Positions 16,363 to 25,441 of a DNA stretch of 64,000 bases are shown here, piece by piece. Numbering within the stretch: the stretch's first letter is position 1; every line of letters starts with the position of its first letter. The notes under the pieces were generated by a model. The model had not been told where the DNA came from. It saw nothing but the letters and a program-made list of their open reading frames with translations, and did no database searches. Position numbers and translations under genes: made by a program. Source of the DNA: CAVORD01 sp963698535 (GTDB lineage: Bacteria; Bacteroidota; Bacteroidia; Bacteroidales; VadinHA17); NCBI GenBank assembly GCA_963698535.1, contig CAVORD010000001.1:806001-870000 (forward strand), given 5' to 3'.

Positions 16363-18577
16363 GAGTGAGCATCTCCTGCTTGCAATCCTTAAGGATGAAA
16401 ATTCCCTTGTGACGAGGTTCTTATCGGAGCTGGATATTGACTATGAGACAGTAAGACAGGTGGTTGATGTAGAGAAACCCTCGATGAGGGCTGATTTTCC
16501 GCGTGATGAGGATGAAGATCCACCCTCGTTCGGACAGGGCAGACAACAGTCATCATCCCCTCCCGGAAAACCATCGTCTGACACACCTGTACTCGATAAT
16601 TTCGGTATTGATCTCACAAAGGCAGCGGAGGAGGACAGACTTGATCCGATTGTTGGCAGAGAAAGAGAGATTGAGCGACTGGCCCAGATCCTTTCGAGAA
16701 GAAAGAAGAATAACCCGGTACTGATAGGAGAACCGGGTGTTGGTAAATCGGCTATTGCTGAAGGACTGGCTCTGAGAATAATAAAGAAGAATGTTTCACG
16801 TGTCCTCTTTAACAAAAGGGTAGTAACACTCGACCTGGCTTCAATTGTCGCCGGAACAAAATACAGGGGACAGTTTGAGGAGAGAATGAAAGCGATTCTC
16901 AATGAACTGGCCAAAAACAATAATATCATCCTGTTCATCGATGAGATACACACAATAGTGGGTGCCGGAGGTGCAACAGGATCGCTCGATGCTGCCAATA
17001 TGCTCAAGCCTGCACTTGCAAGAGGCGATATACAGTGTATAGGTGCAACAACCCTCGATGAATACAGGCAACATATTGAGAAAGACGGAGCTCTTGAGCG
17101 TCGTTTCCAGAAGGTGATGGTTGAACCAACCTCCATTGAGGAGACGATAATAATCCTTAATAATATTAAGGAGAGATATGAAGAACACCATAATGTAACA
17201 TATACCCCCGATGCCATTGAGGCATGTGTGAGACTGACAAACAGGTACATATCCGACAGGCATCTGCCCGACAAGGCTATTGATGCTCTCGATGAATCGG
17301 GTTCAAGAGTACATATCTCCAATATAGTAGTGCCTGAGAGGATCCTCTCACTTGAAAAACAACTCGACGATACCAGGACTGAAAAGATGAGTGCGGTTAG
17401 GAATCAGAATTTTGAGAAAGCTGCCAGCTTCCGCGACCGCGAGAAGGACCTTCTCGAACAGATAGAGGTTGAAAAGAAGAAGTGGGAAAAAGAGCTGGCT
17501 CTTAACAGAGAAATGGTTGATGCTGAAAAGGTTGCAGAGGTAGTGGCAATGATGACAGGTGTACCCGTGCAGCGTATAGCACAGACTGAAGGAATAAGAC
17601 TGCTTAAAATGGGTGATGAGCTGAGAAACAGTGTTGTTGGCCAGGATGACCCTATTGCCAAGATAGTAAAGTCGATACAGAGGAACAGAGCCGGACTGAA
17701 AGATCCCAACAAACCTATTGGCACCTTCATCTTTCTTGGTCCGACAGGTGTTGGTAAAACACAGCTGGCCAAGGTACTTGCCAAATTCCTGTTCGATACT
17801 ACTGATAACCTGATAAGGATAGATATGAGTGAGTATATGGAGAAGTTCTCTGTATCGCGTCTTGTTGGTGCACCTCCCGGATATGTAGGTTATGAAGAGG
17901 GTGGCCAGCTAACTGAAAAAGTGAGGAGAAAACCTTACTCCGTTGTGCTGCTTGATGAGATCGAGAAGGCCCATCCCGATGTATTCCATATACTGCTGCA
18001 GGTGCTTGACGAAGGACAGCTTACCGATAGTCTTGGTCGCCGCATCGACTTCAGGAACACAATCGTTATTATGACCTCAAATATTGGCACAAGACAACTG
18101 GCTGAATTTGGTCATGGTATAGGATTCGATACCAATGCAAAGCAGGGTATGCGTGACGAATACTCGAAGAGTGTTATACAGAAAGCACTTCATAAAACCT
18201 TTGCACCTGAATTTCTTAACCGTATTGATGATGTTATTGTCTTCAGATCGCTTAATAAGGAGGATATCGATAAGATAATCGATATTGAGCTGAAGAGTTT
18301 CTTCGAGAGAGTAACCGGATTGGGTTTCAAGATCAAGATCTCGAAGCCTGCCAAGGATTTCATTGCAGAGAAGGGATTTGATGTTCAGTATGGTGCGAGG
18401 CCTTTAAAGAGAGCTATTCAGAAATATCTGGAAGACCCGATGGCGGAGGTCATAATCAAGGCATCAGTTGTAGAAGGTGACACACTGTCGGTTGGATTGA
18501 ACAAGGAGAAGGACGAGATAGCTATTAAGGTGGTTAAGGCTAAAGAGAAAACTGATCCGGAGCTGAAAAAAGAGTAA
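16328..18577 (+). CDS. clpC: ClpC-type AAA+ unfoldase, main fragment
   Basis: ATP-driven unfoldase that feeds substrates to ClpP. In order: second half of the N-domain (ESEHLLLAILKDENS); first ATPase domain with Walker A GEPGVGKS (134-141) and Walker B ILFIDEIH; the short UVR-type middle domain (NFEKAASFRDREKDLLEQIE) typical of ClpC rather than ClpB; second ATPase domain with GPTGVGKT and VVLLDEIEKAHPDVF; and the C-terminal D2-small domain ending in a charged tail. With the two upstream fragments the gene spans 16041-18577, about 845 residues. It has two single-base insertions in its first 310 bases, probably sequence errors. Confidence 0.93.
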   Translation: MRQKLLKSTVIESEHLLLAILKDENSLVTRFLSELDIDYETVRQVVDVEKPSMRADFPRDEDEDPPSFGQGRQQSSSPPGKPSSDTPVLDNFGIDLTKAAEEDRLDPIVGREREIERLAQILSRRKKNNPVLIGEPGVGKSAIAEGLALRIIKKNVSRVLFNKRVVTLDLASIVAGTKYRGQFEERMKAILNELAKNNNIILFIDEIHTIVGAGGATGSLDAANMLKPALARGDIQCIGATTLDEYRQHIEKDGALERRFQKVMVEPTSIEETIIILNNIKERYEEHHNVTYTPDAIEACVRLTNRYISDRHLPDKAIDALDESGSRVHISNIVVPERILSLEKQLDDTRTEKMSAVRNQNFEKAASFRDREKDLLEQIEVEKKKWEKELALNREMVDAEKVAEVVAMMTGVPVQRIAQTEGIRLLKMGDELRNSVVGQDDPIAKIVKSIQRNRAGLKDPNKPIGTFIFLGPTGVGKTQLAKVLAKFLFDTTDNLIRIDMSEYMEKFSVSRLVGAPPGYVGYEEGGQLTEKVRRKPYSVVLLDEIEKAHPDVFHILLQVLDEGQLTDSLGRRIDFRNTIVIMTSNIGTRQLAEFGHGIGFDTNAKQGMRDEYSKSVIQKALHKTFAPEFLNRIDDVIVFRSLNKEDIDKIIDIELKSFFERVTGLGFKIKISKPAKDFIAEKGFDVQYGARPLKRAIQKYLEDPMAEVIIKASVVEGDTLSVGLNKEKDEIAIKVVKAKEKTDPELKKE

Positions 18578-18591
18578 CCCGGTTCCAACTG

Positions 18592-20031
18592 TCAGTCAGC
18601 ATTTTTTCTCAGTTTCTTCCGGCGGTTGTTTTTCTTATCGAAACCCCGCCTCTGTTGCGTACCCCATCCCTTCTTGCCAAAGAGATACTCTATATTACCT
18701 ATGACCGAAAATATGGTGTGCATAGGGTATAAGAAAGGCTCCAGCAGTGATGCAGCCATGAGTTTCAGAACATCAGACCGCCTGTTGTACTTGTGAAAGG
18801 TAACTTCCTCAAAGAGAACAGCCCATGTTGAAAGGCTGAGTGCAAAGGTGTAGACGAATACAAAGAGGAGAATAAAAAAGGGCCAGTTGATAGTTCCCGC
18901 AATAATCAGAAACACCGTATAAACCATACCGCCGAAGGCGATAAGAGGTGCAAGCCACTCCAAAATAAGCCAGTATGGGTACCCAAGTAGTCCCAGCTTC
19001 TTATAACGAGGATTGAGTAACATCTTTCGGTGTCTGTAAAGCGATTCCATTAAGCCTCTGGTCCATCTTGTCCGTTGCCTCTTCAAAGATCGAACATCCG
19101 ATGGCACCTCTGTCCAGCATAAGGGATCCGGGATATATGTTACTTCGTAAGGCTGCTTCTGCTCAGTCATGTACCTTCTCATCCTGAGCACCAGCTCCAT
19201 ATCCTCACCTACAGTAAGCGTACTGTATCCTCCCGCACCAATAACCGTCTCCCTGTCGAACATTCCCATTGCCCCTGAAATAAGCATCAATCCGTCCAGA
19301 TGGCTCCATGCCATTCTGCCGAGGAGAAAAGCCCTGGTATATTCAAGAACCTGCAAGCGTGGAAGAATCTTATCGGGAAGGTGTATCTCCCTGATATGGC
19401 CTTTCTCAATATCGCATGAGTTTACAATCCTTATAACCCCGCCTGTACCAATGACTTTGCGGTGCTTCTCTTCCAGAAAGGGTTTAACCATCTTAAGTAT
19501 TGAATCGGGTTCAATAATTGAATCTGCATCAATTGAAACAAAAAGGGGACTCCTTGATATATTGATACCAGCATTTAATGAATCGGCCTTGCCACCATTG
19601 TTCTTATCTATAACGGTTAATCTGTTGAAAGAAGGATCCTTTGACTTATAAACCCCTTTTATACGTTCACAGGGAATACGGTAATCAAAATAGTAATTGA
19701 CTTTAACCAGATTATAGGTCTCTTTAATTTTCCGGAAAGTATCGTCGGTGGAACCGTCATTGACTATTATTACTTCAAAGTTGTTGTAGTAGAGCGATAA
19801 GAGTGTCCTGATATTATCAATAATTGTTGAACTTTCATTAAAAGCTGCAGCTATAACCGAAACTCTTGGACTTAATGGCGAGGTAATGAGCGAGTTGTAG
19901 TTAATATAGCTGTTCTTGCGCAGGTACTTGCGTAATGCGATCGCCGAGAAAACACCCAGGATAAGATACGACCCGAATATTATCAGGGTAAGGATAAAGA
20001 TGATTCCGATAAAGAAGAATGTTTTCTCCAC
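18592..20031 (-). CDS. Membrane glycosyltransferase family 2 (processive, PgaC/BcsA-like)
   Basis: 479-residue inner-membrane GT2 enzyme. An N-terminal helix is followed by the GT-A domain with VIVNDGSTDDT, the metal-binding SIDADS, the acceptor-site GEDMEL and the QRTRWTRG motif (Q-x-x-R-W) seen in processive beta-glycan synthases. Two or three further helices and a basic tail follow. The start is a GTG 7 bases after the HEAT gene stop. As last gene of a receiver-YaiO-HEAT-GT2 operon it most likely polymerises a surface polysaccharide. The sugar cannot be told from sequence alone. Confidence 0.88.
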   Translation of the reverse strand: MEKTFFFIGIIFILTLIIFGSYLILGVFSAIALRKYLRKNSYINYNSLITSPLSPRVSVIAAAFNESSTIIDNIRTLLSLYYNNFEVIIVNDGSTDDTFRKIKETYNLVKVNYYFDYRIPCERIKGVYKSKDPSFNRLTVIDKNNGGKADSLNAGINISRSPLFVSIDADSIIEPDSILKMVKPFLEEKHRKVIGTGGVIRIVNSCDIEKGHIREIHLPDKILPRLQVLEYTRAFLLGRMAWSHLDGLMLISGAMGMFDRETVIGAGGYSTLTVGEDMELVLRMRRYMTEQKQPYEVTYIPDPLCWTEVPSDVRSLKRQRTRWTRGLMESLYRHRKMLLNPRYKKLGLLGYPYWLILEWLAPLIAFGGMVYTVFLIIAGTINWPFFILLFVFVYTFALSLSTWAVLFEEVTFHKYNRRSDVLKLMAASLLEPFLYPMHTIFSVIGNIEYLFGKKGWGTQQRRGFDKKNNRRKKLRKNAD

Positions 20032-20038
20032 CTTATTA

Positions 20039-21061
20039 CTAATTTATTCGTTTGTCAAGAACATGCCTGATAATGATCTTGTAGTTCTTATATTCCGATT
20101 CCATAAGCTTGTTCAGGGCAGCAATACCCTCCTCTCCTATATTCTCTATGGCTTTTGTTGCTTCGATCTGAAGTTGTATATCCTCTTCCTTATCGAGAAT
20201 AAGTTTAAGGAACCCCATCATTTTTATATCAGGTATTTTTCCCATGGTACGAACTATTTCAAGCCCGTTCTTATAATCTTCATATTTATACCTTTTCTTC
20301 AATATATCAAGGGAAGATTCAATTTTCAGGTCGCCTGCAACCTGAATGGCAAGGTGCCTTATCTCTGCCGAGGGGTGTTCAAAACACCGTATGAGTTTCC
20401 TTTCAGCATCGGTCTGACCGAATTCCCTGATCATTCTCAGAGAGAACATTACAATAGTATCATTGGGTGAATCAAGCCATTGCCTGAAGCTGGGAACAGC
20501 AATAGTATGCTGGATAAGCAACTCATGCAGTGAGATCTGCTCCCATATTGAAAATGGTCTCTTCAGCCGGTAAAGGAAATCAAACGGGTTATCATCGGAG
20601 AGGCGGGTAAGGGCGATCTGAGCTTCCATACGCAATATCTCATTTCTGGAGTTCAGACAACGATATATCTCTTCATTGGCATCTCTGATATTCATAAATG
20701 CCAGCTCCCTGAAACCTTTCACCTTAATGTGCCATCTCCTGCTTCGTGCCCTTCTGAGACTATCGTGGTGCAGACCCAGGTTATGGTATAGCATATCCAG
20801 TTTCATCTCACTGCCACCTTTAAGGTTTACAGCCACATCTATCATTTCATCAATGAGTACCTCTCTTCTGAAACTGTCGGATGCTATTTCGCTGAACTTT
20901 TTTTCATCGACCCCCCCAAAAAGGTAATCGATTATCAGTCCCTGATAGGCTTCCTTAAGGTACTGTCTCAACTCCTGCTCCTTCTCCATCCTCCTTCGAT
21001 TCATCAGAATTATTATGAGAAGGACAAACATGGTTCCTATGGAGCCGAGTGATCGTCGCAA
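20039..21061 (-). CDS. HEAT-repeat membrane protein, main fragment
   Basis: One hydrophobic helix (GTMFVLLIIILMN) is followed by a charged linker and repeated helical pairs of HEAT type, for example EIRHLAIQVAGDLKIESSLDIL and QLQIEATKAIENIGEEGIAALN. The gene really begins at a GTG at 21321 and is broken by two single-base shifts at about 21110 and 21178; the TTG at 21061 is not a likely start. HEAT proteins are scaffolds. Being between YaiO and GT2, it may couple synthase and exporter in the inner membrane (inference). Confidence 0.75.
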   Translation of the reverse strand: MRRSLGSIGTMFVLLIIILMNRRRMEKEQELRQYLKEAYQGLIIDYLFGGVDEKKFSEIASDSFRREVLIDEMIDVAVNLKGGSEMKLDMLYHNLGLHHDSLRRARSRRWHIKVKGFRELAFMNIRDANEEIYRCLNSRNEILRMEAQIALTRLSDDNPFDFLYRLKRPFSIWEQISLHELLIQHTIAVPSFRQWLDSPNDTIVMFSLRMIREFGQTDAERKLIRCFEHPSAEIRHLAIQVAGDLKIESSLDILKKRYKYEDYKNGLEIVRTMGKIPDIKMMGFLKLILDKEEDIQLQIEATKAIENIGEEGIAALNKLMESEYKNYKIIIRHVLDKRIN

Positions 21062-21321
21062 TAAGAAGGTTGACGAGGGTGAAAGATCTTCCTGAGTAAT
21101 GTATTCTGCTTAGCCACGGGTTTCTTTCATGGCGCTGAAAAACCAACTCATTGTTTACAGGTGAGATAGTGTCAATGATTTGATTCTGCAGCAGAGCCTT
21201 CTCTGCCGGGCAACAGATTAGCATTATTGCCATCATTGGTCCCAAAAGATGCGCAATAGGCGTCATTTGAACCAAGTACCACAGTGATGGTGATTATTAT
21301 GATCTTAATAATCCTTTTCAC
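21062..21321 (-). CDS. HEAT-repeat membrane protein, N-terminal part (two frameshifts)
   Basis: The GTG at 21321 overlaps the stop of the YaiO-like gene in a GTGA arrangement and starts a signal-peptide-like segment (KRIIKIIIITITVVLGS). The frame ends at SAAESNH. A +1 shift near 21178 gives TISPVNNELVFQRHERNPWL, and a second near 21110 gives AEYITQEDLSPSSTFLLRRS, which enters the main fragment. Each shift is one extra base. Restored, the gene runs 20039-21321, about 427 residues, with a periplasmic N-terminal segment before the membrane helix. Confidence 0.55.
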
Positions 21322-21902
21322 CTTGAACTGTTGATTTTATAAGTAATGGTTATAAGACCTTCGTACCTGTTCCTTCTCATCCCGGCAGCATACTCTTCCA
21401 GGGAAAATCCAACTCCCGATTTTAGGACCACTTTCTCTCCAACACCCTTATTGAGGAGCAGTTTCAGAGAGTAAGCGTGCTGTCGCTCCAGGTCAGTGAC
21501 TATGTTGTATGGTTCATCAGGGGCCGTACCTGCTCCTATGGTAACCTGGTAATAGTCGAGATCGTTCAGATATCTTCTGGCCGATAGAAATAGTGATGTA
21601 GTAAGACCTGCCTCCTTATTATGAAAATTGATCTTTGATGTGAACCAGTAAGAACCCGAGTATTTTTCAATTGCAACAAATGGAATGAGGATATTTCTGT
21701 CGAAATAGTAGTAGTTGGAACCCCCGGATATGACCCACCCTCTGTTTAGTGAGTACCAAAGTGCTGCTCCTCCCCTGTGCTGCGGAAAGAAACGGCCCTG
21801 GACTGTAACCGTAGGCGAAGTAGCCATAGATCCTCTTTGAAAAAGTTGGATATGCCTCCGCCAATAGCTGGTAATCCGAATTGTACTGCCCGACGGACCC
21901 AC
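21318..21902 (-). CDS. YaiO-like outer-membrane beta-barrel, C-terminal fragment
   Basis: From FFPQHRGGAALWYSLNRGW onward the frame shows alternating amphipathic strands of an outer-membrane barrel and ends at a basic residue after ITYKINSSR. It is the continuation of the N-terminal fragment at 21667-22161; the switch is at the AAA 21790-21792 (TTT on the coding strand). Residues before that point in this frame are not real. The stop overlaps the GTG of the HEAT gene. Confidence 0.75.
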   Translation of the reverse strand: MGPSGSTIRITSYWRRHIQLFQRGSMATSPTVTVQGRFFPQHRGGAALWYSLNRGWVISGGSNYYYFDRNILIPFVAIEKYSGSYWFTSKINFHNKEAGLTTSLFLSARRYLNDLDYYQVTIGAGTAPDEPYNIVTDLERQHAYSLKLLLNKGVGEKVVLKSGVGFSLEEYAAGMRRNRYEGLITITYKINSSR

Positions 21903-22161
21903 CGTCGTTCATATGACCATAATTAATGCCCGCTGAAACCGGACCGAAAGGGAGTCCGAACCCTGCTCCTGCAGAAAAAACCTGCCAGAAACGGTTATAC
22001 GGCTGACTGAAAGTATCGAAATAGTATCCGGCGGTTATCTCATTGAGACGCTTTTCCTCCTTTGAGATGGAGTCAGATACCACATCCTGTCCACTAAGTG
22101 TTTCCGATGGAAAAATAATAAGTACAAAAGAAATTACAGTCAGAAATCTTCTAAATACCAT
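21667..22161 (-). CDS. YaiO-like outer-membrane beta-barrel, N-terminal fragment
   Basis: Begins with a signal peptide (FLTVISFVLIIFPSETLSGQ) followed by barrel strands such as EITAGYYFDTFSQ and FGYGYSPGPF-like aromatic stretches (here GYFAYGYSPGPF). After GPF the frame diverges and the other frame resumes, consistent with one extra base at 21790-21792. The joined protein, 21318-22161, is about 280 residues, typical of YaiO-family barrels, which accompany polysaccharide synthases and may serve as export channels. It starts one base after the receiver-domain gene. Confidence 0.75.
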   Translation of the reverse strand: MVFRRFLTVISFVLIIFPSETLSGQDVVSDSISKEEKRLNEITAGYYFDTFSQPYNRFWQVFSAGAGFGLPFGPVSAGINYGHMNDGGSVGQYNSDYQLLAEAYPTFSKRIYGYFAYGYSPGPFLSAAQGRSSTLVLTKQRVGHIRGFQLLLFRQKYPHSICCN

Positions 22162-22162
22162 T

Positions 22163-22523
22163 TCAGGATCCCGTAAGTTCGTTAATTCGTTTCAGTAGGG
22201 CTGACATGTCAATAGGTTTGACAAAGTAATCCTTGATCCCAAGATCAGCTAGCCTGTTTCTTAACAAGCGGATCGCTGAAAGCAGAAACAATTATAACAG
22301 GAGTCTTCTTTTTCAAATCTTCTCTCAGATAGCTTATCAGTTCCAGCCCGCTATGATAAGGCATGTGTATATCAACAACAATCAAATCATAGTTATGTTC
22401 TGTTATTGTCTTCATTGCAATATTTCCGTCGGTGGCTGTCATTACTGAGTAGCCACTTCGGGAGAGAAAGGTTGAAATTGCACGCGATGCAAGGGCGTTA
22501 TCCTCACAAACTAATATAACCAT
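22163..22523 (-). CDS. Single-domain response regulator receiver (frameshifted near its C-terminus)
   Basis: CheY-like receiver of about 120 residues: acidic pair in ILVCEDN, phospho-acceptor Asp in LIVVDIHMP, conserved Ser in VIIVSAFSD, and Lys in YFVKPIDM. The last part is in another frame: after VKKQ an extra G at 22253-22254 shifts the frame to a stop, whereas the corrected frame continues LADLGIKDYFVKPIDMSALL and ends one base before the YaiO start. There is no output domain, so it probably acts by protein contact, perhaps switching polysaccharide synthesis. It is first in the operon. Confidence 0.8.
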
Positions 22524-22589
22524 CTAAGGAGTTATTACTTAAAACACTCACCCGTTCAGGGATAGAAACAATAACTAAATTTATTAAAG

Positions 22590-22619
22590 CAAATTTAGCA
22601 AACCTTAGCAAGGATTCAA
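22590..22619 (-). promoter_or_regulatory. Promoter of the receiver-YaiO-HEAT-GT2 operon
   Basis: On the minus strand TTG (22619-22617), 19 bases, then TAAATTTG (22597-22590), an exact fit to the Bacteroidota -33/-7 pattern. The receiver ATG is about 67 bases downstream, leaving a short A/T-rich leader. Confidence 0.6.
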
Positions 22620-22664
22620 CCTTTTCTGATGAGTATGATTAAAAGGTTTTAAACAATTTACCGA

Positions 22665-23957
22665 CTAATTGACCAGCTCTCCATTCAAGTCGAAATCGCC
22701 TGACGCTGTGATCTTAACTCTGTAAATCTCACTGGTTGATATCTTTGAGCTGTAAGGGATTAGTACCTCCTGGTCAACTTCAGGTGAATCAAACTCCGTT
22801 CGACCCACAAAAAAGGCGCCCTCCCTCCTGTCGATGATGACATCGATCTCTTTACCGACGAGTGCGGAATTGAGCTCCGCCGAGATCTCCTGCTGTATCT
22901 GCATCAATTCCGAGACCCTTCTCTCCTTCTCTTTCTCAGAGATTGAGTCCTTATAATTTTTATAGGAATAGGTATCTTCTTCGTGTGAGTAACGGAATAC
23001 ACCCAGGCGCTCAAATCTTGATTCCTTCACAAAATCCATCAGTTCCCTGTGTTCTTTCAACGTTTCGCCGGGGTGCCCTGAGATGAGTGTCGACCTGAAC
23101 GCGGCTCCCGGCAACTCACCTCTCAGGCGGGTCAGTAATGCCCTTGTCTCCTTCTCATTATGAGACCTGCGCATAATCTTAAGCATCTTATCGCTTATAT
23201 GCTGAAAAGGGATATCAATATAACGGCACACCTTACTGTTTTCATTGATAGCAGCGGTAAGATCGCCGGGGAACGATGCCGGATAGAGATAATGCAGCCT
23301 TATCCATCTCAGCTTATCGATAGACGCCAGCTCCTTCACCAGTGTGGCAAGCATCTGTTTTTTGTAAATATCTATACCATAATACGTTAAGTCCTGTGCT
23401 ATCAGAATAAGCTCCTTGACACCGGAGTCCGCCAGGATGGAAGCCTCCCTAATGAGGTCGTCGACGGGGCGAGATAAATGCTTTCCCCTTATGGCAGGGA
23501 TGGCACAAAAGGAGCAGGTACGATCGCAACCTTCCGATATTTTGAGGTATGCAAAATGGCCCGGTCCGGTAATTACCCTTTCACCATAGAGGTCAGGTCT
23601 TTCCCTCACTCCCAGTTCATTAACGATATCTTTGAGATTATTGACACCAAAGTAGCGGGATACTTCAGGGACCTCTTTCCTGAGGTCATCCATATATCTC
23701 TCTGACAGACAACCCATAACATAGAGGTTGTCGATGCTTCCCTCCTCCTTTGCCCTTACAAAAGAGAGAATTGTCCCGATACTTTCGTCTTTGGCATCGT
23801 TTATAAATCCGCATGTATTAACAATTACTGTTCCTCCTTCAGCGGGAGCAGCGTCGTGGATGACCGAGTAGCCTCCCGATTGAAGCTGACGCATTAATTT
23901 CTCTGAGTCAACGAGGTTTTTGGAGCAACCGAGGGTCACTATATTTACTTTTTTCAT
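22665..23957 (-). CDS. rimO: Ribosomal protein S12 methylthiotransferase RimO
   Basis: Radical-SAM enzyme that methylthiolates an aspartate of ribosomal protein S12. The N-terminal UPF0004 domain has its three cluster cysteines (Cys11 in TLGCSKN, Cys49 in VNTCGF, Cys83 in VMGCLSE), and the radical-SAM motif is C-D-R-T-C-S-F-C (Cys144, 148, 151). A C-terminal TRAM domain follows. 430 residues, normal for the family. TLGCSKNLVDSE separates RimO from MiaB. It lies 12 bases downstream of ftsY, as in many Bacteroidota. Confidence 0.96.
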   Translation of the reverse strand: MKKVNIVTLGCSKNLVDSEKLMRQLQSGGYSVIHDAAPAEGGTVIVNTCGFINDAKDESIGTILSFVRAKEEGSIDNLYVMGCLSERYMDDLRKEVPEVSRYFGVNNLKDIVNELGVRERPDLYGERVITGPGHFAYLKISEGCDRTCSFCAIPAIRGKHLSRPVDDLIREASILADSGVKELILIAQDLTYYGIDIYKKQMLATLVKELASIDKLRWIRLHYLYPASFPGDLTAAINENSKVCRYIDIPFQHISDKMLKIMRRSHNEKETRALLTRLRGELPGAAFRSTLISGHPGETLKEHRELMDFVKESRFERLGVFRYSHEEDTYSYKNYKDSISEKEKERRVSELMQIQQEISAELNSALVGKEIDVIIDRREGAFFVGRTEFDSPEVDQEVLIPYSSKISTSEIYRVKITASGDFDLNGELVN

Positions 23958-23969
23958 ATCGGAGCCCTG

Positions 23970-24920
23970 TTATGAAAAGAGTGTATCAACAAATTCAAAT
24001 CTGTCGAATGGCTGTAGGTCTCCGATCTTTTCACCAATACCAATATACTTAACCGGAATTTTGAACTGGTCGGATATACCAATTACGACACCACCTTTGG
24101 CGGTACCATCAAGCTTGGTTACTGCCAGAGCTGTAACATGAGTAGCTGCCGTGAACTGGCGGGCCTGCTCGAAGGCATTCTGTCCTGTTGACCCATCAAG
24201 CACAAGGAGCACCTCCTGAGGGGCATCGGGAATCACTTTTTCCATTACCCTTCTGATCTTTGAGAGCTCATTCATAAGATTGATCTTGTTGTGGAGCCTC
24301 CCTGCGGTATCAATTATTACCACATCGACATCTTTTGCCACAGCTGCTTTCAGGGTATCAAATGCTACAGATGCCGGGTCTGAGCCCATTTCCTGACTCA
24401 CAATTGGCACCTTTGCCCTTTCAGCCCATATTTTAAGCTGGTCGATAGCCGCTGCCCTGAAGGTATCGGCTGCACCCAGAAGCACACTCTTGCCGGCGGC
24501 AGTGAAGTGGTGTGCCAGTTTAGCTATTGTTGTCGTTTTACCAACGCCATTAACCCCCACTACCATAATTACATATGGTCTGGCAGGCAGGTCGGCAGCG
24601 AAGTCAAATCTTCCTTCCGGGCCATTTTCAGCAAGGAGACCTGCAATCTCCTCCTTCAGAATAGTATTGAGCTCAGAGGAGTTCATATACTTATCGCGGG
24701 CAACCCTGGCCTCTATCCTCTCTATTATCCTGAGTGTTGTGTCAACACCAACATCGGAAGATATAAGTATCTCCTCCAGATCGTCGAGTACGCCTGCATC
24801 AACCTTTGCCTTGCCTGCCACGGCACGTGACAGTTTCTGAAAGACACTCTCGCGTGTCTTCTCAAGACCCTTATTAAGATCTTCCTTCTTATCCTTGCTC
24901 AGAAATCCGAGAAATGCCAT
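23970..24920 (-). CDS. ftsY: Signal recognition particle receptor FtsY
   Basis: SRP GTPase that docks ribosome-SRP complexes at the membrane. A short basic/acidic N-terminus precedes the NG domain with the P-loop GVNGVGKTTT, DTFRAAA, DTAGRL and TKLDGTAKGG. 316 residues, the short form without a long acidic A domain. It sits between the DUF4295/rpmG/rpmB genes and rimO, a conserved Bacteroidota order. Confidence 0.97.
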   Translation of the reverse strand: MAFLGFLSKDKKEDLNKGLEKTRESVFQKLSRAVAGKAKVDAGVLDDLEEILISSDVGVDTTLRIIERIEARVARDKYMNSSELNTILKEEIAGLLAENGPEGRFDFAADLPARPYVIMVVGVNGVGKTTTIAKLAHHFTAAGKSVLLGAADTFRAAAIDQLKIWAERAKVPIVSQEMGSDPASVAFDTLKAAVAKDVDVVIIDTAGRLHNKINLMNELSKIRRVMEKVIPDAPQEVLLVLDGSTGQNAFEQARQFTAATHVTALAVTKLDGTAKGGVVIGISDQFKIPVKYIGIGEKIGDLQPFDRFEFVDTLFS

Positions 24921-25012
24921 CGTGAAGTAGTTAAAAGTGACTGGGGTGCACTGTTGTGACTGAAGTTGATCTGTTTGTATTCAGGCGTTCTTACTATTCG
25001 ATTAAAAATAAA

Positions 25013-25043
25013 AAAGCTTCCTTCAACAAGAGAAGAAAGCTTT
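25013..25043 (-). terminator. Intrinsic terminator between the DUF4295 gene and ftsY
   Basis: Twelve-base stem with one G-T wobble (arms 25032-25043 and 25013-25024, 7-base loop), followed on the minus strand by a T-rich tract interrupted by A. It would end the rpmB-rpmG-DUF4295 transcript 20 bases after the last stop, so ftsY probably has its own promoter. Confidence 0.75.
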
Positions 25044-25062
25044 ATATAATATGGTTCAAATT

Positions 25063-25221
25063 CTAGAAATTCTTTGAAAAGAAATCCTTGATATGATCAT
25101 TATTAACGATCTCCTCTTTAAAAGTATAAGCACCGCTCTTCTCGGATTTCACCATCTTTATACACTTGGTGAATGCTTTTCCTTTTCCGGTCTTAAGTGT
25201 TGCAACAACCTTCTTTGCCAT
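25063..25221 (-). CDS. DUF4295 small basic protein
   Basis: 52 residues (MAKKVVATLKTGKGKAF to IKDFFSKNF), lysine rich, matching the DUF4295 family found almost only in Bacteroidota and always next to rpmG and rpmB. Its basic character and constant linkage suggest a ribosome-associated role (inference). It starts 14 bases after the rpmG stop. Confidence 0.88.
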   Translation of the reverse strand: MAKKVVATLKTGKGKAFTKCIKMVKSEKSGAYTFKEEIVNNDHIKDFFSKNF

Positions 25222-25235
25222 GATTAAAAGTTTTA

Positions 25236-25424
25236 TTATTTAATTTCCCTGTGAACGGTTACCTTTTTAAGAACAGCGTTGTATTTCTTACGCTCCATAC
25301 GGTCGGGTGTGTTCTTGCGGTTCTTAGTTGTTATATACCTTGAAGTACCGGGCATGCCGCTCTCTTTATGTTCTGTGCATTCCAGGATAACCTGCACCCT
25401 GTTGCCTTTTGCTTTCTTTGCCAT
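25236..25424 (-). CDS. rpmG: 50S ribosomal protein L33
   Basis: 62 residues with the L33 pattern (VQVILECTEHK, then RYITTKNRKNTPDRME and KYN). The four zinc-binding cysteines of the C+ form are absent, so this is the zinc-independent form. It lies between rpmB and the DUF4295 gene with short spacers. Confidence 0.97.
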   Translation of the reverse strand: MAKKAKGNRVQVILECTEHKESGMPGTSRYITTKNRKNTPDRMERKKYNAVLKKVTVHREIK

Positions 25425-25441
25425 TTTTTATCCGCAATTAT

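Noticed and set aside
16441..17322. 293-codon open frame on the minus strand inside clpC
   Set aside because: It lies entirely antisense to a conserved AAA+ gene and its translation is low-complexity Ser/Leu/Ile typical of a reverse-complement shadow.
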